64,000 bases of DNA from Anagrus nilaparvatae (GCA_022575985.1 JAKSXM010000132.1:5828001-5892000); one strand, 5' to 3'; counted from the first letter of the stretch, positions 1 through 12,260 are shown. A program made the numbers and translations. The notes: a model not told the origin generated them from the letters alone.

Positions 1-3000
1 TTTAAAGATATATTTTTTTTTTTCATTTAGTGTACTGTTATATAAAGTTTGCACTAAAAATCATTTTTAAAAATGTACGTGAAAAATTACTGATACATAA
101 AAGAGAAAGTTTTGGTGCTTTGGCTATTGAAGATTACTTTTTTTACTTTTTTTTTTTGGTTAAATGTTATATACACTGAGAATATTTTTATAAAGTATTA
201 AATTGGGTTTTTTTTTTGTTTGTGATTTTTAAGTCATTTTTAGGGTATGGAACTGCCAAATCGCACCTAAAGTAATACTTAAATCTACAAATGTAAAAAT
301 AAGAGAAAGAAATCACATGATACAAAATTATTTTTTTTAGAAATTCTACGAACATTTTTTCTGAGTGTAGTTTGATAATAACAAACTGTAGCATAAAAAT
401 TTAGTTTTATGAGTTTTCTAGAGTACCTAAATTTTCAACTTTCAAGAATATTTTTTTTAAGAACCATCAAAACTTTTTGGACCGAGTTAAAGTAGTTACT
501 ATTAATTAGCTAAAAATTTAGTCTCTTTATAAATTGGTATTTAATTAGAGATGCAAGACGAGAGTAGTGTATTTTTATTGAAATCTTAGTATAAAAATTT
601 TATTTATTTGAAACTTACATTTACTGCAATTTGTGTAAAATAATTATGATGAAACTCACCTGAAACAAAAAATAAAAACAGTTGTGGGTTAATTAAAATG
701 TAAATTATTTTCTTATTGAGTAAATAATATTAACTTAATTCCCCCAATTTAAAATAAACAATAAAATCATGTATTTGCTTAAAGAAATTAAGCCAAAAAT
801 ATTGAAAACGAGACAATTTACGCTTTAAATATTAACAAAATCATGAGCTTTTGACATCAGCCAATCACTTACGTTTATAATAACTCAAAAGCAGCCAAAA
901 CTTTACACGCCCTTTATAAATGCTTAATATATTATTAGAATAACTTGACGTATTTTAAATGAGACAAGTTAACATTATATATATTATAAATGACACAGAA
1001 TTCTGAATATTACATATTTGTTAGTTTGCATTACAAAAAACATCAAAGCTAGCTCTTTAGTTTATAAAAGATTGGCAAAGCATTGTTTTTGACAACATAG
1101 AGTTATAGGATGAAAATAAATTGGCTTTGTGATAATTTTAAGTATAAACGTACCTTTCCATAATTAAATTTTTGATGTTTTTTCGAAAAGAAAGTTAAAG
1201 GTTTTCAGCTTATTTTCAGTATATTTTTATTCAATACAGAAATTAAGTTACATTTTTTAAATTATATTTTTAAGTCTTCATTTAAAATCTTCATAGTAGA
1301 AGGCATCTGATAGGGGGTTTTACGATTTACGACAGTCAATGTTAACAATATAGAAAAAATGACAAAAAAAAAAATAATTTAAAAAATGTTCTCATGTACA
1401 TAAAAAAATGAAGGTACAAAAAACTAGAAGCGTATAAATGATATTAGCTTAAATAAATGTTCTATTTAACAATGTATATAAATCAAAGTAAAAATAGAGA
1501 AATTTTCACTCGATAATACAGAATATATATAGTAAACGATAATATAAGCTTCTGACTTGTAATAATTCGTTGTATATTTCAGTTTAATATTTGAGATTGT
1601 CGGATAATACCATCAAGGATATTAAATCGCATCATATATATAAAGCAATGTAATTACCCAACGTATATCCTGTATTATAATATGTATAATAGATCACGTG
1701 TATTCTTTAAATCAATTAATTTATTGAGAGAAATCCATTTTTCATTTATATATAATTACTGTAGATAAATAATTTTTGGTTAAATAATTTATGACAGTTA
1801 TTCGATTTTATTATATTTATAGGTTATGCTTATCATACTTACTTGCCTGTTATCAAAATCTTCATTTACATTATCATGTAATTAAAGATTATGATTATTA
1901 CTATAAAGTCAAGAATTATGAGCCCCTTTTGCCATTTTAATGTGTGCATTGAAATTTTGAAAATTATTAAGTATGATGCTTTTCTTGTTTTACAGTTGAC
2001 TTTATGGGATTTTAGGTCAATAATATCGATTTTGAATTTATTGGAATTATTTCAAAACTCGTATTTTAGGTTATTAATTTTGATTTATAATCATAATTTT
2101 AGTTAATTATTAATTTAAAATATATAGTTTATTTAAGTTTAATTGTTTTTTAATTTTTTTAGTGAGATTATAATTGCTACGAATTGCTAATTACGGAAAT
2201 TAATTTTTATTAAAAATTAAAAAATGAATTTTCCGATAATTAATTGAAATTGATCACACTATCATCCTGATAAATTATTCGTTATAGCAATCTTGTTAAT
2301 TATACTAAAATATTGATTCCATATTGGTGTTGCATATCCAGTTAACAAGATTACCTAAGACTTTAATCTTGACACGTATATTACTTACGTAATTTTTTTG
2401 AAAATATATTAATATAGGAAAGAATTTTTTGTTGATTAAATCAAAGAAAATATCTGCAGGATCAATTGGCACAGATGCCAATGCAGAAATAATCTTAGTA
2501 ACCTTTTTTATGTTCTGATCTCTAGGGATATTTTAGCGTCTTTTTGATCCTGGATTTTGAATTTGACGTTCGATATTTTGGCAAATGTGGAAGAAACAGC
2601 ATGGAATTTGAACTTATTAATTTTAATCATGTCTAATTTTGTATTTTAAGACCAAAATCAGATACGATTGAATTAGAAAAACTTTATAAAGCATTTGGGC
2701 AATCTATTATTGTTTCAAAACTTTGGGATTTTTAGTATTCGAATGGTATTCCCTATTAACCAAGAATTGGGGCATAAATAACTTAATATTACAAAAATGT
2801 TGAAAAATATTGATAGCACACTTTCAAAAAATTTCATGTACAAACCATATATAATGCTTCTAAACAAATAGTATAAGTTTTTGTGTACTTCAAATAAAAA
2901 ACGTGCGTGATTCAAGAATTCTTTTTTTTTTTGTGCAAAAACCAAGCTTTTAGAAAATAATATAGTGAAAAATGATATTCAATCGAAATTCATTAACAAT

Positions 3001-5329
3001 GACTAATTAACCAACTTTCATTGGTCATATCTTAAATCCATAACAACCTAAAACTTTGAAATCTAGGCTTAAAATCACCAAACTTCCTATTACCCAACAT
3101 CTTAAAAACAAAAAAATTTATTAACACTCTTCACAAAACAGTTACTCAACACCATAAAAAAATTTAACAATAAAATATCATATTATTCAAAGACGAAGAA
3201 AATTATTATAAATGAGAAAATAATATGATAAAAAAAAGGTAATATTACCCAAGTACATATCTTATTTTCTTTTAAAAAAATAAACGGTTAACTCAAAAAA
3301 GAATTATTAGTTAATGTCAGTATCGACAACATTAATTAATTATATACAACTCAGTATATACCATTTTAAAATAAAAGTATAAAGTTATAATATACTATAA
3401 TATGGTCTATTACATTTAAAAAAAAAATAAAAGTAAGATAGTATATCAAAAGGAATAGTACTACGAGAGAAAAGAAAATCAAAAGATATATCAGTTAATA
3501 ATGACTCATTGTATTTCCGTATTACTATATATTAAAAAACAATTTTTTTTTTTTTCATACAAAAGATTGATATTAATTACTGATATACGCCTTTTGTATA
3601 CTACGATAAATTAGATTTATATTTTTTAAAAAATTTTTGGTTAATTTAAATTTTCATATAGAAAAAAATATACTTAATCTTTTTTTTAATAATAATAATA
3701 ATAAAAAGTTTTGACGTATATATGGTTTCCTGGATGAGTTCCAAAATAAAAACCAGGATAAAAAAAAATTTTGGGGATAAACCCTCTTTTCTGTATTATA
3801 TATGCTGAGCTATTATGCAGAAACATTCTTGTGTGTGTATATATGCTTCCGTACCCAGGATAAACCTATAATGTAGAAAACTTAGGCAATTTATTTTAGC
3901 ATATATATATAATCCGGAGTATATTTAAACTAATATTAATTTTACTTTTTTAATGTTTGCATTGATTTTATTGTTAATTTTGATTTTTAATGTTTTACTA
4001 GTAATGTAAATAATTGGTCTTGTTAATAAATTTGGTAGAAGAAAATTAAAATATTGTTTTATGAAATGAACTTGTAGTTGGATTTAACCCTTTTAGTTTA
4101 TACTAAAATTAATGAAGGTTTTAAATTTCCCCTGTTTCACTTAAATATTATATTTTTTCATGGGCCCATAACCTGTTGTAAAATATTTATGTACATTCAT
4201 AAGTTTGAGCGTGACTTTTAGTACGTTTTCAGAGTGAATATTAAAAGAAAAAATAGATTTTACATAGATATAAAATCTAGCAGTTAGTTAGTACCCTGAG
4301 ATTAGGATGAGTCTTTTGATGGCCTCTACCAAGATCGTAGAATTCAATTTTATTGACTTAATAAATTGGTTTTTGAAATTTAATAGATTTAAAAATAGTA
4401 GTAGCACTGATAAATTGAGCTTACTCTAATGCGATGACTTACTATTGCAATAAGGTAAACAACTCAGTAAATCAAAGACATATCTCACGCAAGCTTTAAA
4501 AAGTTCTTCTATTACTATTATATTCTATGGTTTCTAATATAAAGAGACATTAGAGAATTTACTAATTGTATGCGTAATTTTGTATTGACTTCATGTTTGA
4601 AATACCACAGACAATTGTACAAAACATGTACTAGTACTAAAATTAGTCGTTTTAGTAACGTGAATTATTTGAGTGTTCCATTTTAGGTTCCTGACAATGA
4701 AAATTTCAATCGGGAAAATAATGAAGCGTAATTCAAAATTATTTTTAGAGACCAAATATACGTAGAGTACACTAAGGTGAATCCATTTAAACTCTATTTA
4801 AAATTTATGGCTGAATTTTGGTTATATAGCTTTCAATTTATGAAAACTACTTACGAATCAAAAGTATAAATTTTTTTCCTGCTCAATTAAAATTATTTTA
4901 ATCACCAAAAAAATTATTTTTGATATTTTGTAATTACTATTATTATAATCATAATTACGTTCATATTTTTTATAAAACATTTTTCCTTTAATTATAATCC
5001 TTTAAAAAATCATAAATTCGTTTAAATAATTACAATGAAAAGATAAAATTTTTTTTTGACTTTTTTGCAACAAAATTATGTAATGAAAAATAAAAAAAGG
5101 ATTGTTAAAGCAATTATTACATGAAAAACATTTCTTAATTAGAAAAAATCATAAATTAAAATTGACAAAAGACTTGATCGAATTAAAATAATTAAAAAAA
5201 AAATTATTTTTATGTAATAAAAGAAAAAAAAGGAAATAAATTTTGTAATATTTTGTTTATATTATCTAAAATCAGATATGATAATTATTATAATTTCCGT
5301 AATAATTTTTGATTTAGTCATTTTTTTAG
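1..5329. other. AT-rich intergenic DNA, no gene seen
   Basis: No coding exon, RNA gene or complete mobile element could be supported here. The sequence is dominated by A/T homopolymers and short microsatellite-like tracts. The few open frames are short, start or stop in low-complexity sequence and have no recognisable protein motif. The last ~100 bases may hold the promoter of the odorant-binding-protein gene that follows. Confidence 0.6.
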
Positions 5330-5361
5330 TATAAATCTCAGTAAATTTGGCTTTTAATTCA
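5330..5361 (+). promoter_or_regulatory. Candidate TATA box and initiator of the OBP gene
   Basis: A TATAAAT box lies at 5330-5336. A TCACAGT initiator-like motif has its A at 5361, 31 bases downstream, which is normal insect TATA-to-start spacing. This would give a 5' UTR of about 49 bases before the ATG at 5410. In DNA this AT-rich a TATA motif arises easily by chance, so this is a positional inference only. Confidence 0.3.
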
Positions 5362-5409
5362 CAGTTTTAATATTTCATTCAGTTTTTACTAAAGTCAGGC
5401 AAAAGGAAA

Positions 5410-6646
5410 ATGATGAAAATATTTTTTATATTTTCTTTAACAATTTTTTTGTTTATTAATTCTGTAAGTAAATAAAATTATTTTTATTTAAATTTTAGTA
5501 ATTTTGTTTTGCCTAATTTTAGGTTAAATCTATTTCTGACGACGATGAAGTAAATTTAACATTAATAATGTTAAGATGTGCATCTCAGAACGATGTTACA
5601 TTAGGTGAGAATATTATTTTTTTAAATAAATCAAATTTTTTATTTTTCAAAAACTAAATTAATTTTAGATATGTTACAAACGAGTGATACTGCAGCTGGT
5701 TGTGCACAAGCTTGCATGATGAAAGAAATGAAAATTGTAAGTTTTTTTAGTTACTTTTACAAATTAATTTTTGTTTTTTTCAATTTGTAAATGAATAATT
5801 ACAGATAGATTCTGATGGTATCCATAAAGATAGAGTTATTGAATTTTTAAAATCACATCCAAAAATATTAGATACAAATGATAAAATGATCGAATCTGCA
5901 GGAATTTGTGCTGATGAAGGTAAATTTTTTTTCAATTTTATTTGAATCGAATAAACTGTTAAAAGAAAGATTTAACCATAAAGTTTATGACATTTGAGAT
6001 AAAATATGCATTCAAAAATTTATTTTGGATGACAGAAATGATTAAGTTATAGAAATTTCAGAAAAAACTTTGAAAAGTTTTTATTGTGCCCTTCAATTCC
6101 CTGTATTATATTTAAAATATATTTAAAATTTTTGTTTTCTAAGGAAAGGGTTACAACCCAGCATTTAATCGGGTCTGGGATTGGCCAAAAATGTTATTTA
6201 TGTATCACTTAGTGGAAGTAATATTTATTCCACTTTGAAGGGAATTATTTTCTATTGTATTTTCTGACAGCTGCATCTCTATGACGTGTTTTTTCACCTT
6301 CGATTAAGGAAAATCGCTTACGACCCTTGTTTATAAGATCTATAGAATTTTGGGACGATCTGAACAACCCTTTTTTTTTGGTCTTCTTTCGTGAATGCCA
6401 ATAAATTTTTTCAATAAATTCAGCCCTAAATTGAACATATTTTGACTAAAATGTTTGAAATTTCCTCTAAACAACTTGGTAATTAAAATTCATAATTAAA
6501 AAATGACTAAATATCATTATTTAATATTTCAAAAATAATAATAAATTTTTTTTTTTATTTACAAAACAGTTACTGATGCTCAATTAACCGATCATTGTGA
6601 AATGGCTTCAGCATATTCACTTTGCATGGAAAACAACTTGGCTTAA
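5410..6646 (+). CDS. Classical odorant-binding protein (OBP), five exons
   Basis: Secreted carrier of small hydrophobic ligands (PBP/GOBP family), normally found in sensillar lymph but also in other fluids. Exons read as 5410-5463, 5523-5604, 5669-5736, 5805-5919 and 6570-6646. All four introns are GT-AG, and the joined frame is open for 131 aa. Residues 1 to about 20 are a hydrophobic signal peptide. Six cysteines sit at residues 37, 57, 61, 103, 116 and 125, with spacings of 19, 3, 41, 12 and 8. The C2-x3-C3 and C5-x8-C6 spacings are diagnostic of classical OBPs, and the length is typical. Two ATGs stand in tandem at 5410 and 5413; the first was taken. Intron 4 (650 bases) is much longer than the other three (59-68). 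An AATAAA at 6676-6681 is a likely polyadenylation signal. The ligand and the tissue cannot be inferred. It stands alone, not in a visible OBP cluster. Confidence 0.94.
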
Positions 6647-6675
6647 TCAAAAAAGCCAAAGAACAGAAAATAACC

Positions 6676-6681
6676 AATAAA
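6676..6681 (+). terminator. Poly(A) signal of the OBP gene
   Basis: AATAAA lies 30 bases after the OBP stop codon, with further AATAAA-like runs just downstream. The position suits the 3' end of this transcript. Confidence 0.55.
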
Positions 6682-6689
6682 AAAATTAC

Positions 6690-7430
6690 ATTAAAAAAAT
6701 AAAAATGTACCTTTATAAAAAAAAAAAACTAAATTAAATTGTTTTTCTGTATAAAAAATTAATTAACAATAATATAATTAAAACCAAACAAAAACTTTTG
6801 TAAAAAATATTATCTACATTTTTTTAATCAATTTTTTTAATACATATCTCAATACATAAAATATATAGAGTACCTGGTCAATATAATATCATACCAAACG
6901 TTATTTGATCTGTTGGAATTGATAGGCGTAAATTTTGTACAAACCAATACTACTATATAATGTAACGAATATGTATGTAGCTGAATAAAATTTCCAAGTG
7001 TCAACAAAATAACAAAAAATAAAAATTTAAATTGTGAATAAAAAAGTTTTTATTTAAAATCAAATGTAACTCTACCCCTTTATTGCTGTTGTTTTTAAAT
7101 TAATTCAAATTTTAACAAATTATAGGTTATGTTTGAATTTTTGTTAATTTTATCGGACGTGTTTATTATCTAATCTATGGTATAATGTTGGTTGTATTTA
7201 TGCAGTTACGAGCTTTTTCCGATAATATGTGTATCAAATGTGTATATTAGTCTAGACCATATTTTATATATATTTTTGTTAAATTTTTACGTAGTCACGT
7301 GACTTAACGTAAGTTTAATCTGAAGTTTCAAAGATCTGTTTAAAATTTTAGGCCTTCTCATTTTTACTTGGTGTCATAGATTTTATATGGAAAAGAATTT
7401 TTAATTAACATCAAGAATGCAGCTTTTCAT
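6690..7430. other. AT-rich spacer, no gene seen
   Basis: Sequence between the OBP 3' end and the first inverted-repeat element. No open frame of interest, RNA-like structure or repeat boundary was recognised. Confidence 0.55.
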
Positions 7431-7976
7431 TTAACTCATTAACGCCGGGGCGGAGAGTTTTGGAAATGAGCAAAAATAAGTATATACCCTTATAGATAAG
7501 TGGCTAAAAAGTTCATCCTTATGGTAAAATTTCATGATCTTTCAGAATCTGACATTAGTTTTCACCTACAACCCTTAAAAATACGAATACCCTAAAAACG
7601 GGGGTGAAAGGGGTAGGTCAGGCATTATTAGGAAATGTTTGAAAAAATCAATGAAAAAAGTATCCAATTTTATTGAAAAATGTTTGAAAATAATATTTTT
7701 TATGTAAATTTAAGTAAACTTCGTATACGTTGAGGTCTCATTCATTTTGGTCCTATTTACAACACTTAAAAGGTGGATAGGGGTGGTACTCCAGTCAAAA
7801 TACGGGTTTGGTTGTATTATCACTGACGAACACAAGATTTGTCCTACTGTAGGTTTTTTTGGTCGCTGAACACGAAAATCGGAGTCATTTGGCAGAGAAA
7901 TTGGGGCTTCACCTTTAAATTTGCAAATACTACCCTTAAAAACGGTTTTTTTTACTCCTAAAAGAGGTATTTTTAC

Positions 7977-8337
7977 TCTGAATAATTTTATTCGATAAAT
8001 TGAGCTAACAATTGTTTGGATATTTCGCCTCTGGCTAAATAGTGTGAGGCTCGTCAGTACGTACACTATTTAGCCTTTTCGTAGATACCCATTAATAATA
8101 ATTTTTGTATAAAACAAAAATCAAAAAATTTTTTAAAATAATAAAATATATAAAAATGTAAGAACTTACTTCGATGAAATCACGCGTTAGACTACTATAA
8201 ACGAAAGGAAATCTAAAAACCCCCACTACTAAAAAAATTTTTTGTTACATCTGCTTATTGTACTATCATTTTAAACCTTGAAAAATATATATATTTTATA
8301 AAATTTCTATTTTTAAAAAAACATCTTAGTTGAATTA
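7977..8337 (+). repeat. Direct terminal repeat, copy 1 (361 bp)
   Basis: Left copy of the identical pair, offset 557 bases from copy 2. It contains a 13-bp perfect inverted repeat (arms 8033-8045 and 8063-8075, GGCTAAATAGTGT and its complement) around a 17-base loop. This hairpin is the most GC-rich and structured part of the repeat. Confidence 0.85.
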
Positions 8338-8892
8338 GATGAATTTAAACACACTTTTTATATGAACCTAGTACCAATTAAACCAAAATTATATAAACGA
8401 AAGACTCGCTTTCTAAGAATTATATACAGTTTTTTTCACATTGGACTGGAACACCAAGTATGAATATTTACAGCATATTTCAATCAAATGCCATTAATAA
8501 TAATTGTATTTTTTCGCTCATTTGTATATTAAATCTGAATAATTTTATTCGATAAATTGAGCTAACAATTGTTTGGATATTTCGCCTCTGGCTAAATAGT
8601 GTGAGGCTCGTCAGTACGTACACTATTTAGCCTTTTCGTAGATACCCATTAATAATAATTTTTGTATAAAACAAAAATCAAAAAATTTTTTAAAATAATA
8701 AAATATATAAAAATGTAAGAACTTACTTCGATGAAATCACGCGTTAGACTACTATAAACGAAAGGAAATCTAAAAACCCCCACTACTAAAAAAATTTTTT
8801 GTTACATCTGCTTATTGTACTATCATTTTAAACCTTGAAAAATATATATATTTTATAAAATTTCTATTTTTAAAAAAACATCTTAGTTGAAT
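7978..8892. mobile_element. 0.9-kb insertion with 361-bp identical direct terminal repeats
   Basis: The insertion consists of two 361-bp direct repeats (7977-8337 and 8534-8894) around a 196-bp centre. By eye the copies are identical. The flanks repeat TATTTTTACT (7968-7977 and 8893-8902), a target duplication of up to 10 bases, or 7-9 if a few bases belong to the element. The interrupted sequence is a module of the surrounding element, so the empty site can be inferred. The layout resembles a terminal-repeat retrotransposon in miniature (TRIM). However, no clear TG...CA ends, primer-binding site or polypurine tract is visible, and the target duplication is longer than the 4-6 bases usual for LTR elements. 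No protein is encoded. Confidence 0.6.
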
Positions 8893-8894
8893 TA
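8534..8894 (+). repeat. Direct terminal repeat, copy 2 (361 bp)
   Basis: Right copy of the pair, with no mismatch to copy 1 found by eye. It carries the same 13-bp hairpin arms at 8590-8602 and 8620-8632. Identity of the two copies implies recent insertion, recent gene conversion or an assembly duplication. Confidence 0.85.
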
Positions 8895-9337
8895 TTTTTA
8901 CTATTTTCGTACTTTTAGCATCCAGGATATGCCTATATAGGTTTTTTGGGTCGCTAATCAAGAATTTATTCCAAAACTCTCCGCCCGGGCGTTAATGGGT
9001 TAATTGTAAATTTGCAACTTGAAATTATTTTTTTGATGAATACCAGCTCCTTTTATCTGATGATATTTTAGAATAATTCCCAGCCTAGTATACAAGTACT
9101 ATAACTGTTTCATATAAAGAATCTATTTCACATGCCTGATGACACATGTCGATAATACCTACGCATTTAATAAATTCTATCTGACAGTTTTCTTTTATTA
9201 TAAATTTCGTATCTTTTTGTTTTTTTTTTGTTTGAAGAATATTGCGTCAATTTGGATTGGTTTTATTTATGATAAAGTATATGAAATAATAAAAAAAAAA
9301 TTAATTTTTTTATTGTGATTATTTTCTTTCCGCCGTT

Positions 9338-9480
9338 GAAGGCAGTAGAGCTCGTGCCTAGTAACTGCAAGGTATTGGGTTCGATTCCCTGGTAATATAG
9401 CAGAAATTTTTTTCCGAAAAATTTCTGTTATATTATTAGGCTAGCTCAGGAACTTATTTCCGATGTAGAATTTAATTTAA
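9338..9480 (+). repeat. tRNA-derived SINE-like sequence
   Basis: A pol III B-box-like GGTTCGATTCC lies at 9378-9388. It is preceded by an A-box-like stretch (GTAGAGCTCGTGCC, around 9348-9361) at tRNA-like spacing. The B box is followed by an AT-rich body with a hairpin (CAGAAATTTTT and its complement, about 9401-9427). Acceptor-stem pairing and a usable anticodon arm are not convincing, so this looks like a SINE head or tRNA relic, not a functional tRNA gene. Confidence 0.4.
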
Positions 9481-9550
9481 AAAAAATTAAAAAATATGAA
9501 GAAAATAAGATTTGTCCTAGGGGGAATGGAATTTTAATCAAAGCATTATA

Positions 9551-10256
9551 CTCCAGTCAAAATACGGGGGGGGGGGGTTCTATTTTTACTGGCGAACACG
9601 AGATTTGCTCTACTATAGGTTTTTTGGGTCGCTGAACACGAAAATTGGGGTCATTTGACAGAGAAATTGGGGCTTCACCCTTAAATTTGCAAAAACTACC
9701 CCCAAAAAGGGGTTTTTTTTTACATATTTGCAATTTGAGCGCTCAGATTGGCACCATACGAGTTTTTTGGGTCGCTGATCAAGAATTTTGACTCCTTTTT
9801 CACAAATAATAAATATTTCACCCCTAAATTGGATAAAACTCCCCCCCCCAAGGGGGCGTTTGCTATTTTTGCACTTTGAGCATCCAGGATATATCCATGT
9901 AGGTTTTTTGGGTCACTAATCAAGAATTTCGACTCCTTTTTCACAAATAATCAATATTTCACCCCTAAATTGGCTAAAACTCCCCCCCCCCCAAAATATT
10001 GATTATTTATGAAAAAGGAGTCGTAATTCTTGATCAGCGACCCAAAAAACTCGTATGGTACCAATCTGAGCGCTCAAATTCCAAATATGTAAAAAAAACC
10101 CATTTTTGGGGGTAGTTTTTGCAAATTTAAGGGTGAAGCCCCAATTTCTCTGTCAAATGACCCCGATTTTCGTGTTCAGCGACCCAAAAAACCTATAGTA
10201 GGGCAAATCTCGTGTTCGCCAGTAAAAATACAACTAAACCCGTATTTTGACTGGAG
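9551..10256. mobile_element. TA-flanked foldback element (CTCCAG family), 706 bp
   Basis: The ends are inverted copies of CTCCAGTCAAAATACGG, and both are flanked by TA (9549-9550 and 10257-10258). The interior is almost wholly palindromic. The left arm (to about 9975) and right arm share the same blocks in opposite orientation, including G/C runs, a GGGTCGCTGA/TCAGCGACCC pair and a short AGCGCT core. The left arm contains one more internal module than the right. The open frame on the minus strand at 9720-9944 is a by-product of the repeat. No transposase is present. TA targets suit a Tc1/mariner-type mobiliser, but the TIR is not one I recognise. Confidence 0.75.
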
Positions 10257-10387
10257 TATTAATTATTTTAATGCTCTGTTACTTTCAACTTCATGATAGA
10301 GTTCAAACGCAATACCTCGAAGTCAAGACAATAGGGTTCTAAAAAAATATTAAATTTGTCACTCATATATTTATACTACTGCAAAGA

Positions 10388-10404
10388 CATTTCATTTGCG
10401 AGAA
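10388..10404. repeat. Solo terminal repeat of the TTCTCGCAAACGAAATG family
   Basis: Reads CATTTCATTTGCGAGAA, one mismatch from the TIR found at both ends of the elements at 30816 and 45931. No partner end was found nearby, so this is a truncated copy or chance survivor. Confidence 0.4.
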
Positions 10405-12260
10405 AAAAAAACATTCTTTACTATTACAATCTTATAATAACTGACCTAATTTTTATAACTTCTACTTTTTTCTCTATAAAAATTCATAAGTAACCAAACA
10501 TTTGCGTAAGTATATAAATGGAATTATTTTTTATTTACTTAACTAAATACATATGTTTACATTACATTAAAATATTTTTCTTTGTAATAACAATTATAAA
10601 AATAACTGTAGATAAAATTCGAAGAATATGAAAAATTTAATTGCATGATTTTATATTATAAAAGATAATGCACATAAATTATGAAAATAAAATTCTTTTT
10701 TAAAGAGATTATTAAATATTTGAACTTTTTAAAGAATTATTAAAATCAATATTCTTTAACTGAATAATTTATTATCAAATGAAAAATTTTCCATAAAATA
10801 TTATTTTTACTACACTGAAAAAAAAATCTTGCGCGCATATCCTAAACGAGCTATTTTCATGCAAAATATTCTTTAGACTCAGAAAAAATTCTCATGCATA
10901 TATTAAAAAAAATAGATAAAAAATTGTAGCCTAAAGCTTCCAAATCCCCAAGTATAAAAAAGTGATGTTATTTTTTTCACATATCAATAATTTTAAATAA
11001 ATTTCCGTACCTATAGCCAACAATATAAAACAGATAAAGTGATTATTTAGGTACAAGATAAATCTGATAAGAAATTTGTATACTTTTTATTGATTTATTC
11101 AAAAGGAAGTAAGTAGCTTTCTAAACCGAGGGATGATACTAGTATTAAAGATTAGGGTAGATAAAATTTTAGTTAAATAAGGAGGAGTATTTTATCTACT
11201 AATATTTACACTTATGACCTAACAAGCATAAAACGGTATTTTAAAATACCCAAAAAACGCCTATAGGCTCAATTTTATTGAACAAGCTCGAAGCAATAAA
11301 AAAAGTTTGTTTTATATTCCTAAATGTCTTACTGATGAGTCCGTAATTACTCGAGTAATAAAATTTAACGACCCTGTGTAGCCTATTTAGTGATTTTATT
11401 TAAATCGTTTAACAAATTTTTTATTAATGTCTTAAAATTTTATTATTAATGAATTTTCTTAACAGAGATAGATAAGATTAATTATCTAAATTTACTTAAA
11501 TACAAGATTAAAAAGGCAAGAGAGCATGAATACAACAAATAATAAATTACAGAAAATTTTTATGTCTTCAATAAATAAAAATTAATTAATAATAATAATT
11601 TTCTCAATTGAAAATTTCTGTTAAATAAATTAAAAAAGAATATTTTTTTTTAATTAAAAAATTATGAAATAAATAAATAAATTTTCATTTAACTATTTTA
11701 TTGTAGTTGTTAATTTGTTTATACCATCTTGTATAATTCATTACGTTAAAGTATAACACGTATGTATATGTTTTTAAAGAGACATATAGCCAGAAGCATT
11801 AAAGTTAGGAAATAACATTTTAACGACGATAATTAATAAACAGTCATGCGCATCTATTCATCTTTTCAAACCACGTATTTATTTATATTAAAATATGTTA
11901 TGTACGATTTTAAGTATGGAGAATTATGGGGTAATTTGGGTATTAAGTTTTGGGATGTAATAATTGGTGTTATTAGGTTATTTAGGTTTTTTTTTTATGT
12001 GTCTTTAAATTTAATTGCATTCATTTACAGTAAGTTAAAAGACGAATTAAAATAATAAATATTATCTTACATTTGTAACTTTAAGAGTACTCGTTACGCA
12101 GATGTAAAAGTACTCTGCTTTTATATGCAAAAACTTTGTTCTTACTTTCAATTGAGATAATGAGTATCTCTTTTCTATATGACTTTAATGTCTTAAAGGA
12201 ATAAAGGCACCTTTGAAGTGTTATGTAATGAAGTAAAATCGCTTTGTTATTGTCACACCA
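10405..12260. other. AT-rich intergenic DNA, no gene seen
   Basis: No convincing gene. A plus-strand open frame at 11846-12055 (69 codons, with aromatic and hydrophobic stretches) has no recognised motif and no splice context, and I do not call it. A stretch at 11330-11365 contains CTGATGAGTCCGT followed by a 14-base palindrome. It was considered and rejected as a hammerhead ribozyme. Confidence 0.5.

Larger units (their letters stand above)
7435..8999. mobile_element. Non-autonomous piggyBac-like element with TTAA target duplication
   Basis: Both ends are flanked by TTAA (7431-7434 and 9000-9003). The outer 30 bases form terminal inverted repeats that differ at two positions: the right end reads inward as CCCATTAACGCCCGGGCGG and the left as CTCATTAACGCCGGGGCGG. 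TTAA targets and ends beginning CCC are hallmarks of the piggyBac superfamily. No transposase frame is present. The interior contains a CTCCAGTCAAAATACGG motif at about 7791 and modules shared with the TA-flanked foldback elements at 9551 and 22133. It is interrupted by the 0.9-kb insertion at 7978-8892; removing that insertion rejoins a normal module of the family. Confidence 0.72.

Noticed and set aside
7710..8066. 118-codon minus-strand open frame
   Set aside because: Spans the border between the piggyBac-like element and the 0.9-kb insertion, so it cannot be one conserved gene.
9338..9410. Functional tRNA gene on the plus strand
   Set aside because: The B box is good but the acceptor and anticodon stems do not pair convincingly; a SINE head is more likely.
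9720..9944. Minus-strand open frame with repeated KFLISDPKN-like blocks
   Set aside because: It is the translation of tandem foldback modules whose length is near a multiple of three, and lies wholly within the mobile element.
11330..11375. CTGATGAGTCCGT, which resembles a hammerhead ribozyme core
   Set aside because: The required GGAC closing strand and GAAA after stem II are missing. The palindrome that follows (ATTACTCGAGTAAT) is in the wrong place for stem II.
11846..12055. 69-codon open frame with hydrophobic segments
   Set aside because: No signal, motif, splice sites or homology that I recognise; within chance for AT-rich DNA.
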